From contig BFEA01000027.1 of assembly GCA_003427395.1 (NCBI GenBank), positions 23,591-60,454 of the forward strand: DNA of 36,864 nucleotides, written 5' to 3'. The DNA comes from Chara braunii. Taxonomy: Eukaryota; Streptophyta; Charophyceae; Charales; Characeae. The first letter of the stretch is position 1. Each line of letters opens with the position of its first letter. A model generated the notes under the pieces. It made no database searches and had not been told where the DNA came from. It saw only the letters and a list, made by a program, of their open reading frames with translations. Below are positions 1-11,157 of this stretch, piece by piece. The translations under genes and the position numbers were made by a program.

Positions 1-276
1 TTTTTTTTTTTTTTTTTTTTAACAAGGTGCTTCATCTATTGGTGGGGAGCGTCTGCCGGAAATCGGGTCCAGTGTCCCATAAACACATCTTTTTTGAAAC
101 TTTGATCATAACCATGAGAACGGATGATCTTGTTGATCCTTGTGCCTCTTCACCGTAACCAGGGCACCATAAATACTTGTCTTCCTAGCACTTTACCATA
201 CCCCATTGTATTATAAGCATATACAGAACATCCAAAACAAATGGATACCAGGTCTAAACACTTATTCATACCCATA

Positions 277-1175
277 TCACGATCTGGGAACCAAACATAG
301 ATTTGATGAAGGAAAAGGATCATGAAAGTCAGTCAGAGGCCTTAATGGAATATCAGGGTCAACTTCAATCCAGTCACTGAAGACCAAGCGGTAATTTCTT
401 TGAAACCCATCCTGATCATTTTCTTGAACTCCCTCCCATTTCACCTGCCCTAACCTCCCTCCCTGGTCCCCCCCAAACCAGCTTCGATTGAATAAGTTAA
501 TATGTTGCAAAAGTTATTTTTTCAATGTCAAATACTGTATTTTTTCCTTTAGAATTTCCCATTTGGTAGCAATCTCTGTTTGAATATGTTGCTTAATAGT
601 TCCAGTAAATTATGGCCCATCCAAGCGTGCACCTTCCATTTCATAGGTACACCTACGTGTCCATATTGCCCAAGTGACTACTCTCCTTCCAACTGTGAAC
701 AAGTTTAATGTAAACTCATCTCCCTGATCTTCCAAGAGCAATGCCTTCCAATCCCATGGCCAGGGGAGAGACTTTCCCAATTGATTCCAAATCCTGTTCC
801 ACCAACGCCATAGACAAACTGATCCAAGGCATTGGGGGAAAATGTGCTCTAATGTTTCCGGTATTAGCTTAGAGAAAAATGTGCTCAAATAGAAGTTAAA
901 ACCACGTCATTAATTGTTAGCATTCTACCCTATAACGAAGTGTGTTTGTCCTTCCACAACTCTAATTTTGACTGAGCTTGTTGCATAATCCTAGCATTGT
1001 TGGATATTGGTTTGCCTAATGCTGAGATGGAAATCCCCAAGACTCTGATTGACATCTCAGGTGGAAGCCATTTAATCTGAGGTTGTTTTGGGAGTCTTAC
1101 TCTTTGGTAGTGAATCCACCACCCCAGTGTTTTATTTCCCCGGTTTACCCTCATATCAGAAAGTTTACAAAACAC
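277..1175 (-). pseudogene. LINE C-terminal region with zf-RVT remnant
   Basis: This continues the RT above. Minus-strand frames hold IRVLGISI (the usual YLGI-like segment after RT) near 1035 and, at 888-610, ETLEHIFPQC followed by VCLWRWWNRIW, which matches the H-x4-C and aromatic half of the zf-RVT finger in plant LINE C-termini. The expected CxxC half is degraded. A last open stretch (510-277) is probably the C-terminal tail. Several frame changes show decay. Confidence 0.7.
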
Positions 1176-1184
1176 ATTCCTAAT

Positions 1185-2070
1185 TCATTTAATTGCTGCT
1201 AGATTTTCCTTTGAGGCGTCAACCATCAGGGAAAGGTCATCTGCGAACAAAAAGCAAACCGGGATGACATCCTCTAGAATGAAAGAAACTTGAATACGTT
1301 CAATATCTTTATGTTGTCGAAGGTTAGTTGTCAGGGCTTCCATAATGATTACGAAAAGGAGCAGAGCAATTGGGTCACCCTGTCTCACCGATCTCTAAAG
1401 CGAAATAGGAGGTGCCACAATCCCATTTACCATGTTCTTGTTGTTGCATTCTTATGCAATATTTTAATCCATCTTCTCAAGTTTTGACCAAAATTCAATT
1501 TCTCTAAACATTTGTCAAGGAAGAACCAATCAACATGATCATAAGCTTTTTCAAAATCAATAAATATAAATGCAACATTATGTTTGGATTGACGAGAGAG
1601 TTTAACTAATTGATTAATAAAGTAAATATTGTCCTGGATATTCCTTCCTTTAATAAACCCAGTTTGAGAGGGATAAATTATGTCAGCTATGAACTTCTTC
1701 AAACGCTTAGTTAGGATCTTTAAGATGAGTTTATATACTACGGTAAACAGTGTGATAGGTCAATAATTATGAATATTACAGTTATCCCATCTGCCCCACG
1801 GTTTCTCCCATCTATTCAGACACCCAAACTGCATGATAGAAATCCATTAAATCATGTGAGATAAAACCCCACAGGGATTCCCATAATTCCTTAGGCAATC
1901 CATCAATGTTTGGGGTCTTTTCTTACTCCTTGAGCATAAGCGCAGTTCACCCCTCTTATTTTATTAAAGACATTTCTTGTTGCTCTCTTTGAAATTCTGA
2001 GAGGGATTTAGTCGTTGGCTTAAAAAATTCGTCAATTTCCAGATTACGTTGATTTGAAGGAATGAAAAAG
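1185..2070 (-). pseudogene. LINE reverse transcriptase domain, frameshifted
   Basis: Read from 2070 downwards on the minus strand the fragments give NIDGLPKELWESL (start of the RT domain, usually PGIDGLP), RPITLFTVVYKLILK, SQTGFIKGRN, then motif A as FIDFEKAYDHVDW, motif B as RQGDPIALLLFVI and motif C as FLFADDLSLM. The catalytic aspartates in motifs A and C are kept, but stops and frameshifts separate the pieces (near 1400, 1705-1790 and 1930), so it is a pseudogene. In an active element the enzyme would copy LINE RNA at a nicked chromosomal site. The order and spacing of motifs are those of plant L1-clade elements. Confidence 0.85.
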
Positions 2071-2209
2071 AAGATAATTTCAACTTACCAACCACCAGTG
2101 GCTTGAAAACACAAATCGGAAGAATAAATGAAAAAAAAATAAAAAACACACAAGGATTTTGGGATCAATGGTCGCATTATGCTAATAACGTATGACATAA
2201 AAGAGGTGT

Positions 2210-2530
2210 TTACAGAACTCCCACATGAGGAAATATAGACTGTTGTTGTATGGTTGTGCGACGGTTGTACCCCTCGGCATACCGGCATAAGGCCCCGCAA
2301 CGGGCGTGTGACCGCCCCAAGTGAAGGTGACCCCCCTGAATCTCAATGATCCCTGGACTCATCAACCTTTGCAAATCTTGATGGGCGTCAGACAGTTCAT
2401 GCGCCAGTTGGTTACATCCGCCTCGCTCGTGAGAATCCAAAATATTTGTGGGTCTTCCAGGCTCTTCTAGCAATATCGAGAAAGCGGGGTACACCGCACG
2501 CTTGCGCCTGGGTGGTTGGGCATGCCTAAC
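2210..2530 (-). pseudogene. Possible gag zinc-knuckle tail fragment
   Basis: A 107-codon open stretch on the minus strand has protein-like composition with HERGGC (the H-x4-C half of a CCHC knuckle) followed by LAHELSDAHQDLQRL and GIIEIQGGHLHLG. The layout, a knuckle half then a short acidic helix then a G-x-hydrophobic beta element, resembles the segment after the CCHC knuckle in some Ty3-type gags. The expected first two cysteines are not present. It overlaps the putative LTR on the other strand, so it could be chance. Function is not assigned. Confidence 0.25.
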
Positions 2531-2959
2531 CAATTCGGTCCCAGGTCACTCTCTGAACGAGCCTGGGCGCAAACACTTTGGCCGATAGTGAAGTTATTGG
2601 AAACTCGGTCTGGACATGGAAGAGCAGCAGTGCGCCCACACTTTCGATATAGGAAAGTGTCAGGCGCCGAGGGAGGCATTCGGGTACCAGTGTGCAATGC
2701 AACAGCGTCGCTTGAGCTTGGGCTCGCGGCCAAGGCTGTGCGCTAGCACTGGGTGCTGGAGCGTGCGCGCGTGCGGTAGTGTGTAACCAGGGCGCCGCTG
2801 AGGGCAGCGCCATAGCCCAGCCTCCGTAGTCTGGCTTGGGCTTGGACGAAGTCCGTGGAGGTGGTGGTGGTCTTCGTGTATGAGGGGGAAGGCGTAGGTG
2901 ACGAAGGTGAGGGAGAGAGTGAGAGAGATGAGGATGATGATGTGAGAGCATGTACCTGG

Positions 2960-3273
2960 TCTTGGCGATGGTATATAGGCTCGACATCTTCATGTTGCTG
3001 ACGTCAACAAGTTGCATTGTCAATTCGTAGGATGAGTTGTAGTTGTGTGATAGTAGTCTGGGCATTGAGCGCCAAGTAGGAGGAAGGGCTCTGGATACAT
3101 ACTTTGGTGGTGGCAAGAGTATGCTCTCATTGACATTTGGATTCGGTGCTTTGGTTCTCTGTTGGTGAATATCAGTGTTTATGTGCTTTCTGGACAGCGC
3201 TCAACTATTTGGCTTTCAATGTGATTTTGCATTCTGGATTTTTGTCATTTCTCTATCGCTCATTTTTCTTGCA
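2960..3273 (+). mobile_element. 3' part of a putative 5' LTR (TATA to CA end)
   Basis: A TATA-like GGTATATAGGC sits near 2970 and about 300 bp downstream the sequence ends in CTTGCA at 3273. Three bases later comes a primer-binding-site match. This is the expected layout of the R-U5 end of an LTR. The 5' boundary of the LTR (a TG start) could not be fixed and no second LTR copy was found in the window. The downstream gag relic at 4431-6262 could belong to this element, which would make the leader about 1.1 kb. Confidence 0.45.
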
Positions 3274-3276
3274 ATT

Positions 3277-3297
3277 TGGTAGCAGAGTTGGTTCGAG
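3277..3297 (+). other. Primer-binding site-like sequence (tRNA-Met type)
   Basis: TGGTAGCAGAGTTGGTTCGAG resembles the tRNA-Met-primed site common in plant LTR retrotransposons, which starts TGGTATCAGAGC. It lies 3 bp after a CA that would end an LTR. The match is imperfect after the first 11 bases. Confidence 0.45.
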
Positions 3298-4430
3298 CCG
3301 CTCCGCTGGGTCAATAGCTGTTTGGTGCTTCGCTGGATATGGTGGGGCAGTGATAACACTTGTGCGTTGGTGTGTTGGCGGCCCAATACCGTGTGGGCGC
3401 ACCAGGAACTTCAAGGCTATGTGGTGACATAGGGGTGCACGCTGGATGATGACAGCTTGCTGACGTGGCATTTAAGATGAGGTGGAACTGTATTGTATTG
3501 CGGGTTTTGTCGAGGCATTGACCGATCATCCTGGTGAGAAATTTGTGGTTGGGGGCAGCATTATCGAGGTACGTTGCTCCTTACCTTATCTACCCTCTTC
3601 GTTGCTTCTTGCCGTGAGGAAGTAAGTTATGTCTTGAGAGTCCTCTCATTGTGAGGTGTTATGAGCGCTCAACCTTGACATTCTTCCTGGGGAGCAAGCT
3701 GGTGGGAGACGGGAATTGCCTCTGAAGGGCCCTGGACGAAGCACTCGGGTCACAATCATCATGCCAACCTGCTGGGACTAGCACACGCATGTTGTCGCTT
3801 GTCCTATGGTCTGCTCGTTGCACTGAAGAGGTCATGTCGGGCGGGCCAGCCTGATGACTGAGAGACGAGGACCAGATCGTCTATAAAGAGACTTTGATGG
3901 GGATACACGACTCGTGTTGTACGCGAGTATAAAAATTGTCTGGTCGGGGCTCGCCAGTTCTGCGTTGACTTGGGGCACAGGGGTGGGCCGATAGCACACC
4001 TTCAAACACGCCGCTGAACCAGAACTTCAGGACGTCGACACAAAGTGACTACTCAAGAGGGATACAGAGGAAGGGAAGATTCTAGTGACTGTTGGATTGT
4101 TCATTACTGTATAAATTTCATTCTGGTTGCACACCAACAAATGATTTTATTTTTATTTTTCATTAGTTAGTTGTGACGGACTTTACTAACAACTAACACG
4201 TTGTTGCAGATAAGGTAGTTATTATTCTTTGTCGCATTGCACTCTGTTTCAGACCAAAAGTAGGAATATAATTGCTTGTAGGAATCTGAGATAATCTGTT
4301 GTTACCACTTGGCTACTTTCTGACAAAGCTGGACCGAACATTTATTTAATTTTATTTTAATCGGTTGGATGACATGCTGCGATAGGTCCCGACGAGGACA
4401 CTAGTGCAGATCGCAGGGCACGCATAGCTC
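3298..4430. other. No gene seen; possible retroelement leader
   Basis: There is no coherent coding sequence on either strand. Two TATA-like stretches (TATAAAGAG near 3890, TATAAAAATTG near 3930) and a polypyrimidine-CAG near 4210 occur, but nothing confirms a promoter or a splice site. It may be the untranslated leader between the primer-binding site at 3277 and the gag relic. Confidence 0.3.
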
Positions 4431-6262
4431 ATGAGTGGAGAGGACAGTGAGGTTGAAAAACTAGACCAGGGAGATAAGAGACTTACTCGTAAACTTGCAC
4501 TCAGTCGACCGACCACTTTCTTGGTGTTAGAATTAGGAAAGGAAAGGAGACTGCAGAGAGAAGCTAGAGAGAGGGGCATATTGCAAAGGGCTAGGGCTGC
4601 AACAACCACCGTTGAGAGGGCACTAACAGCATCTACAACAACAGAAGCTAGAGCCACAACAAAGGCAGTCATGGCTATCGTCTCTGCTATGTCACGGGCC
4701 TCTTCTCAGGCCACTTCGTCAGGTACCAGTTCAGGTACGTCAGGTACTTCCACTCGTCCGTCTGCAGGTCAGCCAACAACAGCTCATGTCATACGAGGAT
4801 TATGAGATCCAGCAAGCGAATGCTTTGTACGCAGAGTTCGGCACCAATTGAGGGAATAAGAGGAAAGGAGAGAGAAACCTAGAACTAGAAAATCCAGGCT
4901 AGAGGCAATGGAGTTGACTCTCGATCAGTTGGTTCTGTCCCTTTGGAACTCCTTATTAAGCGTAGCCGAAGTGCAGGACGTACAACAGAAAATGTTGGTT
5001 GCACTGATAGCTGGCCAGAACCAGATTCTGGCCGCATTGCGGGTGCCTCGACCTCCGGTGACGCCACCCCAGATTGTTGTAGCTACCCCTACGATAGAAG
5101 GTCCTTTGATGACGTTGTCGCCGACAGGGCAGCCCTTCGCTCGGCAGTTTGGCATGCCCCCATCAGGCGGATGAATAGCAGGTAGTAGTGGGCAGATTCA
5201 TGTACAACATTCTTCATTCCCCCATTCAGTGGCTGCCGCTACAACCACACGTACAACAACCCTTGCAACAAGGGTCTGCCGCAGCAGCCTGCTCCACCGG
5301 TTACTCAACTGATACAGCAAGCACAGTATGTTGTACAGCCCATGCAGTGGACACCCAAGATACCCTTGTTCAGTCCTACCTGGGTGAGGACTGCCTACGT
5401 ATGTGAGGCACAAACTCACTAGGACAGAGGAGGAAGTCGTTGTTGTTGCATCCTTTTTAGAAGGATCTACAACTAGATGGTTGAATGGGTTAGTACAACA
5501 GCAGGGCTACAGTCAAAACTTGGATGGTTGGGCACAAACCAGAACATTGGAGGAGTCAGTACGGCTGGTCTGTCACTGGTGGCATGACCCCCGAGGGTCT
5601 CAGAAGGCCACTGACTCGCTTGCAAGTCTGGGATCCAAGAGATACTGGACAGTTCGCGAGGTAACAGATGTTGTAGAGCGACCGATCGTTATCCCGAATG
5701 TGTGGTACGAACCGCAAGTATATTTGAGATGTCTGCGTGCAGATGTCAAAATAAGTTGGTCGATGAGGCCTCCATCGACATACATGACTTCACTTCTTTC
5801 AGCAAGAAGTCCTTAGACATTGACGCTAGGCTTGGGAGTGCCCAGCAGGGATCAGTAGATGGGAGGAAGAAGCTTCTTCCTCAGGATTGGAGGAAGAAGG
5901 GCAATCTCATGTTCCTTGACCACGACGGCCAAGCGACTGAGATTGACAACTTCTCTAACCTTGGGGAAGAAACAGAGATAGATGGGAATGGGGGGACTTC
6001 AGATGCTGGAGCAGCCACGCCCATTAGAGAGAAGGCTGAGAGGGTCTGGAAACAGATGGTAGGCCAGCCCAAGGGTCAAAGTGGCCAACTTTTGGCTTTC
6101 GGAAGAACTGCCTTGCCGCCAAATGAGGCCCGCCTGCCACGTCCCGAAATGTTTCTACTTCCTCAAAAAAAGAGGCCAACCTCTGCCTCACATGGAAAGA
6201 AGTGGGATCCCAAAAATTCCCTAAAAGCCCCTCACCTGCAAAGAGGTGGGATCAGCCTCTAA
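4431..6262 (+). pseudogene. Ty3/gypsy-type gag relic
   Basis: The plus strand carries a broken structural polyprotein of an LTR retrotransposon. A charged, helical N-terminal part at 4431-4804 (MSGEDSEVEKLDQGDKR, then T/S/A-rich) is followed by LTLDQLVLSLWNSLL at 4908, a P/Q-rich linker read in another frame near 5280 (LPQQPAPPVTQLIQQAQ) and the capsid-like core at 5403 (TEEEVVVVASFLEGSTTRWL, the usual gag 'LEG..xxW' signature). From 5740 another frame gives NKLVDEASIDIHDFTSFSKK and LMFLDHDGQATEID, a post-capsid segment. At least three frameshifts and several stops break it. No CCHC knuckle, protease or Ty3 RT follows, so the element is 3'-truncated near 6262. Family assignment rests on my recognition of this gag style, not on a search. 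Confidence 0.7.
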
Positions 6263-6375
6263 GAGGAGACCTATCGTCCTTTCGTATATGAGTCCTTTCA
6301 GATCGACCTCCACTGTGAAGATGGCACATTTTAATCTAAGGGCCCCTGGGGGACCTGAAGAGAGAAATTGCTAGA

Positions 6376-7258
6376 GTGATTAAAATGGGTGGGGCAGGTG
6401 GATCAGCAAACGAGTGTCGTAGCTTGAACACGGAATTATTTTATAGACTGCCACTTGCTGAGATTCACCAAGCTGTTGGATGGACAGTGGGGTTGCTTGC
6501 AGAAAAGGGAATAAAAATTGGATTCAAATTATGCCACAAAAGAAATTATTCACTTTCGGGAAAACCCATGGGGAGGCGGGATGGAAGTTTTATCTGCATA
6601 AAATGGCTGGCCGCATTGGCCAGCTTTCAACTAGAGAACATGTCTGTTTGTTTGTTTGTTTGTTTGTTTGTTTGTTTGTTTGTTTGTTTTCTGGTTTCTA
6701 ATTTGATCCTATGGCAAAAGAGGGGGACATACCCATGGGTGAGAAAGCAAGCCTGCCACTTGTCTGCACAATGTGTGTGTTAGGTGCGTACAAATTTCAC
6801 TCGGCTGAGACAGTCCATAGATTGGTCTTGGGAAAAAGGTACATTGACGATCTTCTGATTTCCGCATTTTTCCAGATGGACGACCTCGAGAGGAAACAGA
6901 AACCCGCGGAACGCTTGGATTGGGTGACGAAATGTTATCGCCAAGGCTTGATACTGGAAAGAACAGATCCGGGGCGTTCTGAATTTCTTGGAGACCAGGT
7001 TGATTGTCTCAGCATCTATAGCAGCAGTCCTTGTGTCCCACAGATTAAAAAATGTGGTTACCATTTGGGCCACTCGCCGTGTGCTTTATTGAACGCACAA
7101 AGACTTTACACGGTGCGAAGAGCACCAAATTTGCCACCAATGTCGCTAATACAATCCTGACGATTGCTCAAAACTCCAATGACGATGGGATGGTCTGCTG
7201 GGGCGTAATTACGTTGACTGAAGAATTGGTGAGAAAATTGAATTATCCAAGCAAGTGA
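6376..7258 (+). pseudogene. Divergent reverse transcriptase relic (copy 1)
   Basis: Coding fragments in changing frames give a motif-A-like ELFYRLPLAEIHQAV (6433), a basic spacer (KLCHKRNYSL), motif B as GDIPMGEKASLPLV (about 6723) and motif C as GKRYIDDLLISA with DD at 6846-6851. ERTDPGRSEFLGDQV (motif D-like) and, after a shift near 7060, a C-terminal KTLHGAKSTKF segment ending ELVRKLNYPSK follow. The same architecture recurs at 18720-20008. PMG in motif B differs from the QG of L1-type and telomerase RTs and recalls Penelope-like elements. The motif-A aspartate position is not conserved and a microsatellite separates A from B, so it cannot be active. No endonuclease domain is visible. It follows the gag relic but is of a different RT type, so I treat it as a separate insertion. 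Confidence 0.6.
6645..6690. repeat. (TTTG)n microsatellite inside the RT relic
   Basis: About 11 copies of TGTT/TTTG lie between RT motifs A and B of copy 1. In frame it reads as repeated CLFV. It is an expansion in dead sequence. Confidence 0.95.
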
Positions 7259-7500
7259 CTTATTGCTGGCCTCCGATGGATGAAAAGCTTCTTGCTGGCC
7301 TTCGACGGATGAAGCAGAAGGGGGATACGCCCTTCTCGGCTCGGATGCGCGATCTAGTAGTAAGGATCACCCACAGGGCGTAACTAAGTTTTTGCTGCAA
7401 CAGATCAAGCTTGCGCCTGTTCTAAAGGGATCAGAGAAGGTGGCACCATGTCGGTTTTTCCGGCGGAAGCGACACAGACTGAGTATCGATCTACTGCAAT

Positions 7501-7648
7501 CCTTGGATCTGTCTGATAAATTTTCCTTGGATCTGTCTGAGAAATTTTCCTTGGATCTGTCTGAGAATTTTTCGTTGGATCTGTCTGAGAATTTTACCTT
7601 GGATCTGTCTGAGAATTTTTTTTCCTTGGATCTGTCTGAGAAATTTTG
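7501..7648. repeat. 24-bp minisatellite, six units
   Basis: Six units of about 24 bp contain CCTTGGATCTGTCTGAGAAA and a run of T. The spacing is 24 bp for the first five units, with four extra T before the last. Being a multiple of 3 and free of stops, it is open in more than one frame (LDLSENFS on the plus strand, FSDRSKEK on the minus). There is no sign it is translated. Just upstream (7257-7312) a 32-bp unit with CTGGCCTYCGAYGGATGAA is also duplicated. Confidence 0.95.
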
Positions 7649-9268
7649 CTCGGACTTTTGCCTGCCATATGAGACAATGATGGCGTGCGGAGCACACGCG
7701 GTCAGCAAGTAACACAATAAATGTCCCAGGAGAGCATGGAGTAAGGCGGGCCTCCCGGAGTTACGTTCGGTGCGGCCCATTAAGATTTTTTTTGTTTTTT
7801 TTTTACTAAGGTTTTGAGGCTCTTTTTCTTTAGTTATTTTTCATCCTGTATGAGGCTGAGGTGGGTGGGTTTCAGTTGGCCGCTGTGCATTTTTTCCCCA
7901 GGGTCGGAAGAATAACCCCGGTTGGATTTTTCCGGTGGTAATTTTGCTGTACGGAGAGCGAGTAATGAAAAAATGACTGAAAGAAAGTAAAAATTGCGTA
8001 GTGTGGTAGTGGAAACGTACCTCGATCTAAATGTTCGTTGGTGGTGTGAGTAGTCAGGGAGATGATGGGGAGAACCCGGAGAAGGCAATTAATTTACCCC
8101 ATGATATTAAAGCTCATGACATTGTCTTCTAAGACTTCTTTGTCAATCCATTATATGTAGTCTTATTCTTACGGTCTACCAGATGGTGTGTCTGTAATAC
8201 TGTGGACCGGCCTCTCCACCCCAAAATCTGTGGTGGGGGTACCTTTCCAAGTTCTCGCGGTGGATATATGCTCCATGTTCCATTTTGGTGGGTACTGCAG
8301 CGACGCACATGCGACATATCCAAGGTTTCGAAATTTTCTTTCTGGTGGGCCTCCCTCAAGCATGATGAGCAGACGAGGCAAGAAAGGATGAGCAGGGTAT
8401 TCGGTTACTCCTTCCTTAGGAAACTTTCTCAGTTTAGAAAGGGCTCTACAACAGAAATAGCCCCTTTCATGAGCCCTTATGTTTGAAAGAACAAACCGAG
8501 CCCGGTCAGAGTGTGTCTGAGTGTCGGATCATGCACTAAGCACTTGGGCATCTTCACGTTCAGGTGCGTTCCAGCCGCCGGCTACTTCCTGCATTAGCAA
8601 GCCTGGGTGGAAACCGAATCAAGCTTATCTGAGACTGAAAGGCATGTATGATAAATTTAAGACAGGCTGGGGGCCATTTACGTAATAACCCACATATCTG
8701 AGTCATTGCCCTTTCAAAAATTATCGGTAGTACAAGTTGGAACTCCAATCAATCAGACAAATCTACGGGCATACTCGCACAACGACTTCTTCAACTACTT
8801 TGTGGACATGACTGAGGCCAGGTGCATCCAGGCCTGACCGTAAAAGCAGACATACATCAATGAAAGTCCTCGTGTGAGCACGACCTAAGTCGTTTATCCG
8901 CTCCTACTGGGTGCCAATGGTTAGGAAATCAGTCTAGTGGATCCGCTAGCCTCTAACACGTGCCCATCCTTGACTGATGTCTCCTCCTCATGTCAATATC
9001 CGAAATGAAGATTCACAAACTACAGGAAATCAACTGTCTTTGTCCAGATACAGGGCATATTCACAGTAGGAGTCTGTAGGACTTAGCTGACCAAGATAAC
9101 GGCCGCCCCTTGAGGTATCTGACTCCAATTACGACCACGTGAGTACGCCCACAGAAGAGGGGCCTTGTGCTCAGAGTGTGTGACCTGGCTGCCTCTGCAG
9201 TGGACATAATATGGGTATTTTGCCATGGGCCATGGCCCATAAGAAAGATTGCTTCCGTATCAACGGGC
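7649..9268. other. No gene seen
   Basis: Short ORFs occur on both strands but none has recognisable domains or protein-like continuity across stops. Base composition is mixed, with a T run near 7785-7803. I see no RNA gene and no terminal-repeat element. Confidence 0.4.
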
Positions 9269-9379
9269 CTACCTTCTTCACCCTAATACAACGTACGGTT
9301 ACTATGGCTGTACTTAGACGGAATGATACTCCAAATACATCTATGTTGACCGTATGTTGTATTCGGGTGAAGAAGGTAG
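9269..9379. repeat. Foldback (about 34-bp arms, 43-bp loop)
   Basis: The left arm, starting CTACCTTCTTCACCC at 9269-9301, is the reverse complement of the right arm at 9345-9379 with about four differences. The single strand would fold into a hairpin. It may be a small foldback element or MITE core. A GCCATGGGCCATGGC palindrome lies 40 bp upstream. Confidence 0.75.
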
Positions 9380-9922
9380 CTCTCAAATTTTTACACCCAT
9401 GAACTATTGAAATGCACCGAGTTTGAATCAGGATGGAGCTAGTAGAGGGGGGGGGGGGAGGATTAGGGCTTCCTGAGTCTTCAGAAAACGAAAAGAACAT
9501 AAGGGGGCAAATAGGTTCATGTCACCTTTGAGTATCCTATGGGGAAAAAAACACGCGTCAGCAAAGAAAACCGCGCTGAGTTCGAAAAGGCGACGGAAGC
9601 ACTGACGGCCGTGGTGTCAGACCGGGTGTCATATTTACAGGGGTTGGCCGTCGTGTCACAGGGGAAAACAAAACAAAAATAAAATAAAATGCCCAACGGA
9701 TACTTTTGGACCGATATCGCTCATTTCAAGTTGGTGCATAGTTTCTTTGCCGGCACGCGTTTTTTTTGCCTTTAGGGTTTCAAAACATCATGCATCTGCT
9801 GTTATTTAAAAAAAAAAAGATGAATGTGATTCCTGAATTACCTGGGGGCTGTTAGTTCGACAACAACATCTCAAGGCCGCCACCCTTTGAAAAAAAAAAA
9901 AAAAAACTTCAAAAAAGAAAAA

Positions 9923-10443
9923 GAGTTGGACCCCACAGGAAAAAGGATGGAAAAACCGTCCGGCCAAAAAAAACAAGCAAAGAATTTTGGAAAGCTGGAA
10001 AGCAGTTCTGTGGGGACCCCACCGAGGAGGACCGAATGCGCCATGGAAACCCTTTGGGAATCAGTTGAGCCAATCGTTGCCTTTCGCCGTTGTTTTCTTT
10101 GTTTTTCCTTTTTTTTTTGCGGCACTCTTGGTCGCTATTGGCTGCTGCCTCCCGTGAGACTTTTCCGAGACCTTTCCAGGGACGACACACCCTCCCCCCT
10201 ACCCTCAAGAGTTCGCACAAAATTGCGGCGAGGAATCCTCCCGTGGGACCTTTCCAGGCTGCAGATTATGTGAAAACAGAAAACTACGTTTTTCCAAGCC
10301 GCAATCTTCGGTCTGTAGGGTCTGGGAAAACGGTTTGTGGGAGAAATTTCACCTTTCGGTGGACATCTGCCGCAAGCTGTGGGGTCCTGGAAACAGTTTT
10401 GCGGCAAAGTTTTTCCTTTCCGCGGTCCTGTGAGGTCCAACTC
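9923..10443. mobile_element. 521-bp TIR element (MITE-like)
   Basis: The terminal inverted repeats are 18 bp: GAGTTGGACCCCACAGGA at 9923-9940, matched by the complement of 10426-10443 with one mismatch. The 9-bp flanks, AAAGAAAAA on the left and AAAGAACTA on the right, agree at 7 of 9 positions, which would suit a 9-bp target duplication of Mutator type. The left flank is A-rich, so this is weak. Inside, GGGACC/TTTCC-like motifs recur (10150-10260, 10310-10400). There is no transposase coding sequence. Confidence 0.6.
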
Positions 10444-11138
10444 AAAGAACTAAGGGAAAGGGGGGAGGGGGGAGCAGACGAAGTAATGGTGCGATAGGGC
10501 TCTCCACTCGATGCGCCAGTGTGTCAGTACAAGGGTTTTGCGTGGGCGGAGCTCAGGTCGCCATAGTCTGGTGCGCTTAGCACAGGCGACACGATTCTTG
10601 GTGCAGTAGAGGTGCCAACGAAGCCATCAGTGACGCCTTGCGCACGTGGGAAGTGAACTTTGTCCCCGAGGAACGGAGAGCATGGCGGATTATGGGAGAG
10701 AAGACTGTGGAACCTATGTAGCATTCTGATGTTTTTGAACAGACAGAGCTGAAGGGCGCATGTGAGAGGTGCACTTCCCAGTGAATGAGACGAGTTCAGT
10801 TATAACTTGGGTGGACAAAGATGGAACAGCTGCAGACGAGTGGTGTGACGTTGAAAGAGAACGCACTTCAGCTTGTTGGACAATATTACCCAATGAGGAG
10901 GCGGGATGTTGTACATTTTTTGGAGCTGTGGTGAGGTGTAAAGCTGGCAAGGGCAACTTCTGGCATGAGGCAGGGGGGGGCATATAAGGCCAACAGCTTT
11001 CAAAAGTGGTCCATGGATCTGAAGATAAAGGAGTAGGCAGTACTCCAACTAGAATCGCCGATACCAAACCAAACAAGGTGCCAGCGATCACCTCACCCTC
11101 TTTGATATGCGGCGAGTGAATGTGCACTAGAACTAGGG
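10444..11138. other. No gene seen
   Basis: Only unsupported short ORFs are present. A run of G starts near 11138. I see no repeat ends or RNA gene. Confidence 0.4.
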
Positions 11139-11157
11139 GGGGGTGGGGGGGGGGGGG

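Larger units (their letters stand above)
1..2075 (-). mobile_element. 5'-truncated L1-type LINE, decayed
   Basis: A non-LTR retrotransposon copy lies on the minus strand. The window opens with 20 T, which read on the minus strand is a poly(A) tail at the element's 3' end. Upstream of it, in correct LINE order, are a C-terminal zinc-finger remnant, the post-RT region and RT motifs, in several frames. The endonuclease and ORF1 are absent, so the copy is 5'-truncated near 2075, as is common for LINEs. The junction near 2075 is inferred from where protein-like sequence stops. This is a different family from the LINE at 29-36 kb, being more AT-rich with a different RT sequence. Confidence 0.85.

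Noticed and set aside
2526-3116. 196-codon minus-strand frame
   Set aside because: His/Pro-rich and antisense to the putative LTR. No domain, and the composition is explained by GGTGGTGG-like DNA.
7367-7780. 137-codon frame rich in FSDRSK repeats
   Set aside because: It is generated by the 24-bp minisatellite, is open on both strands and has no domain.
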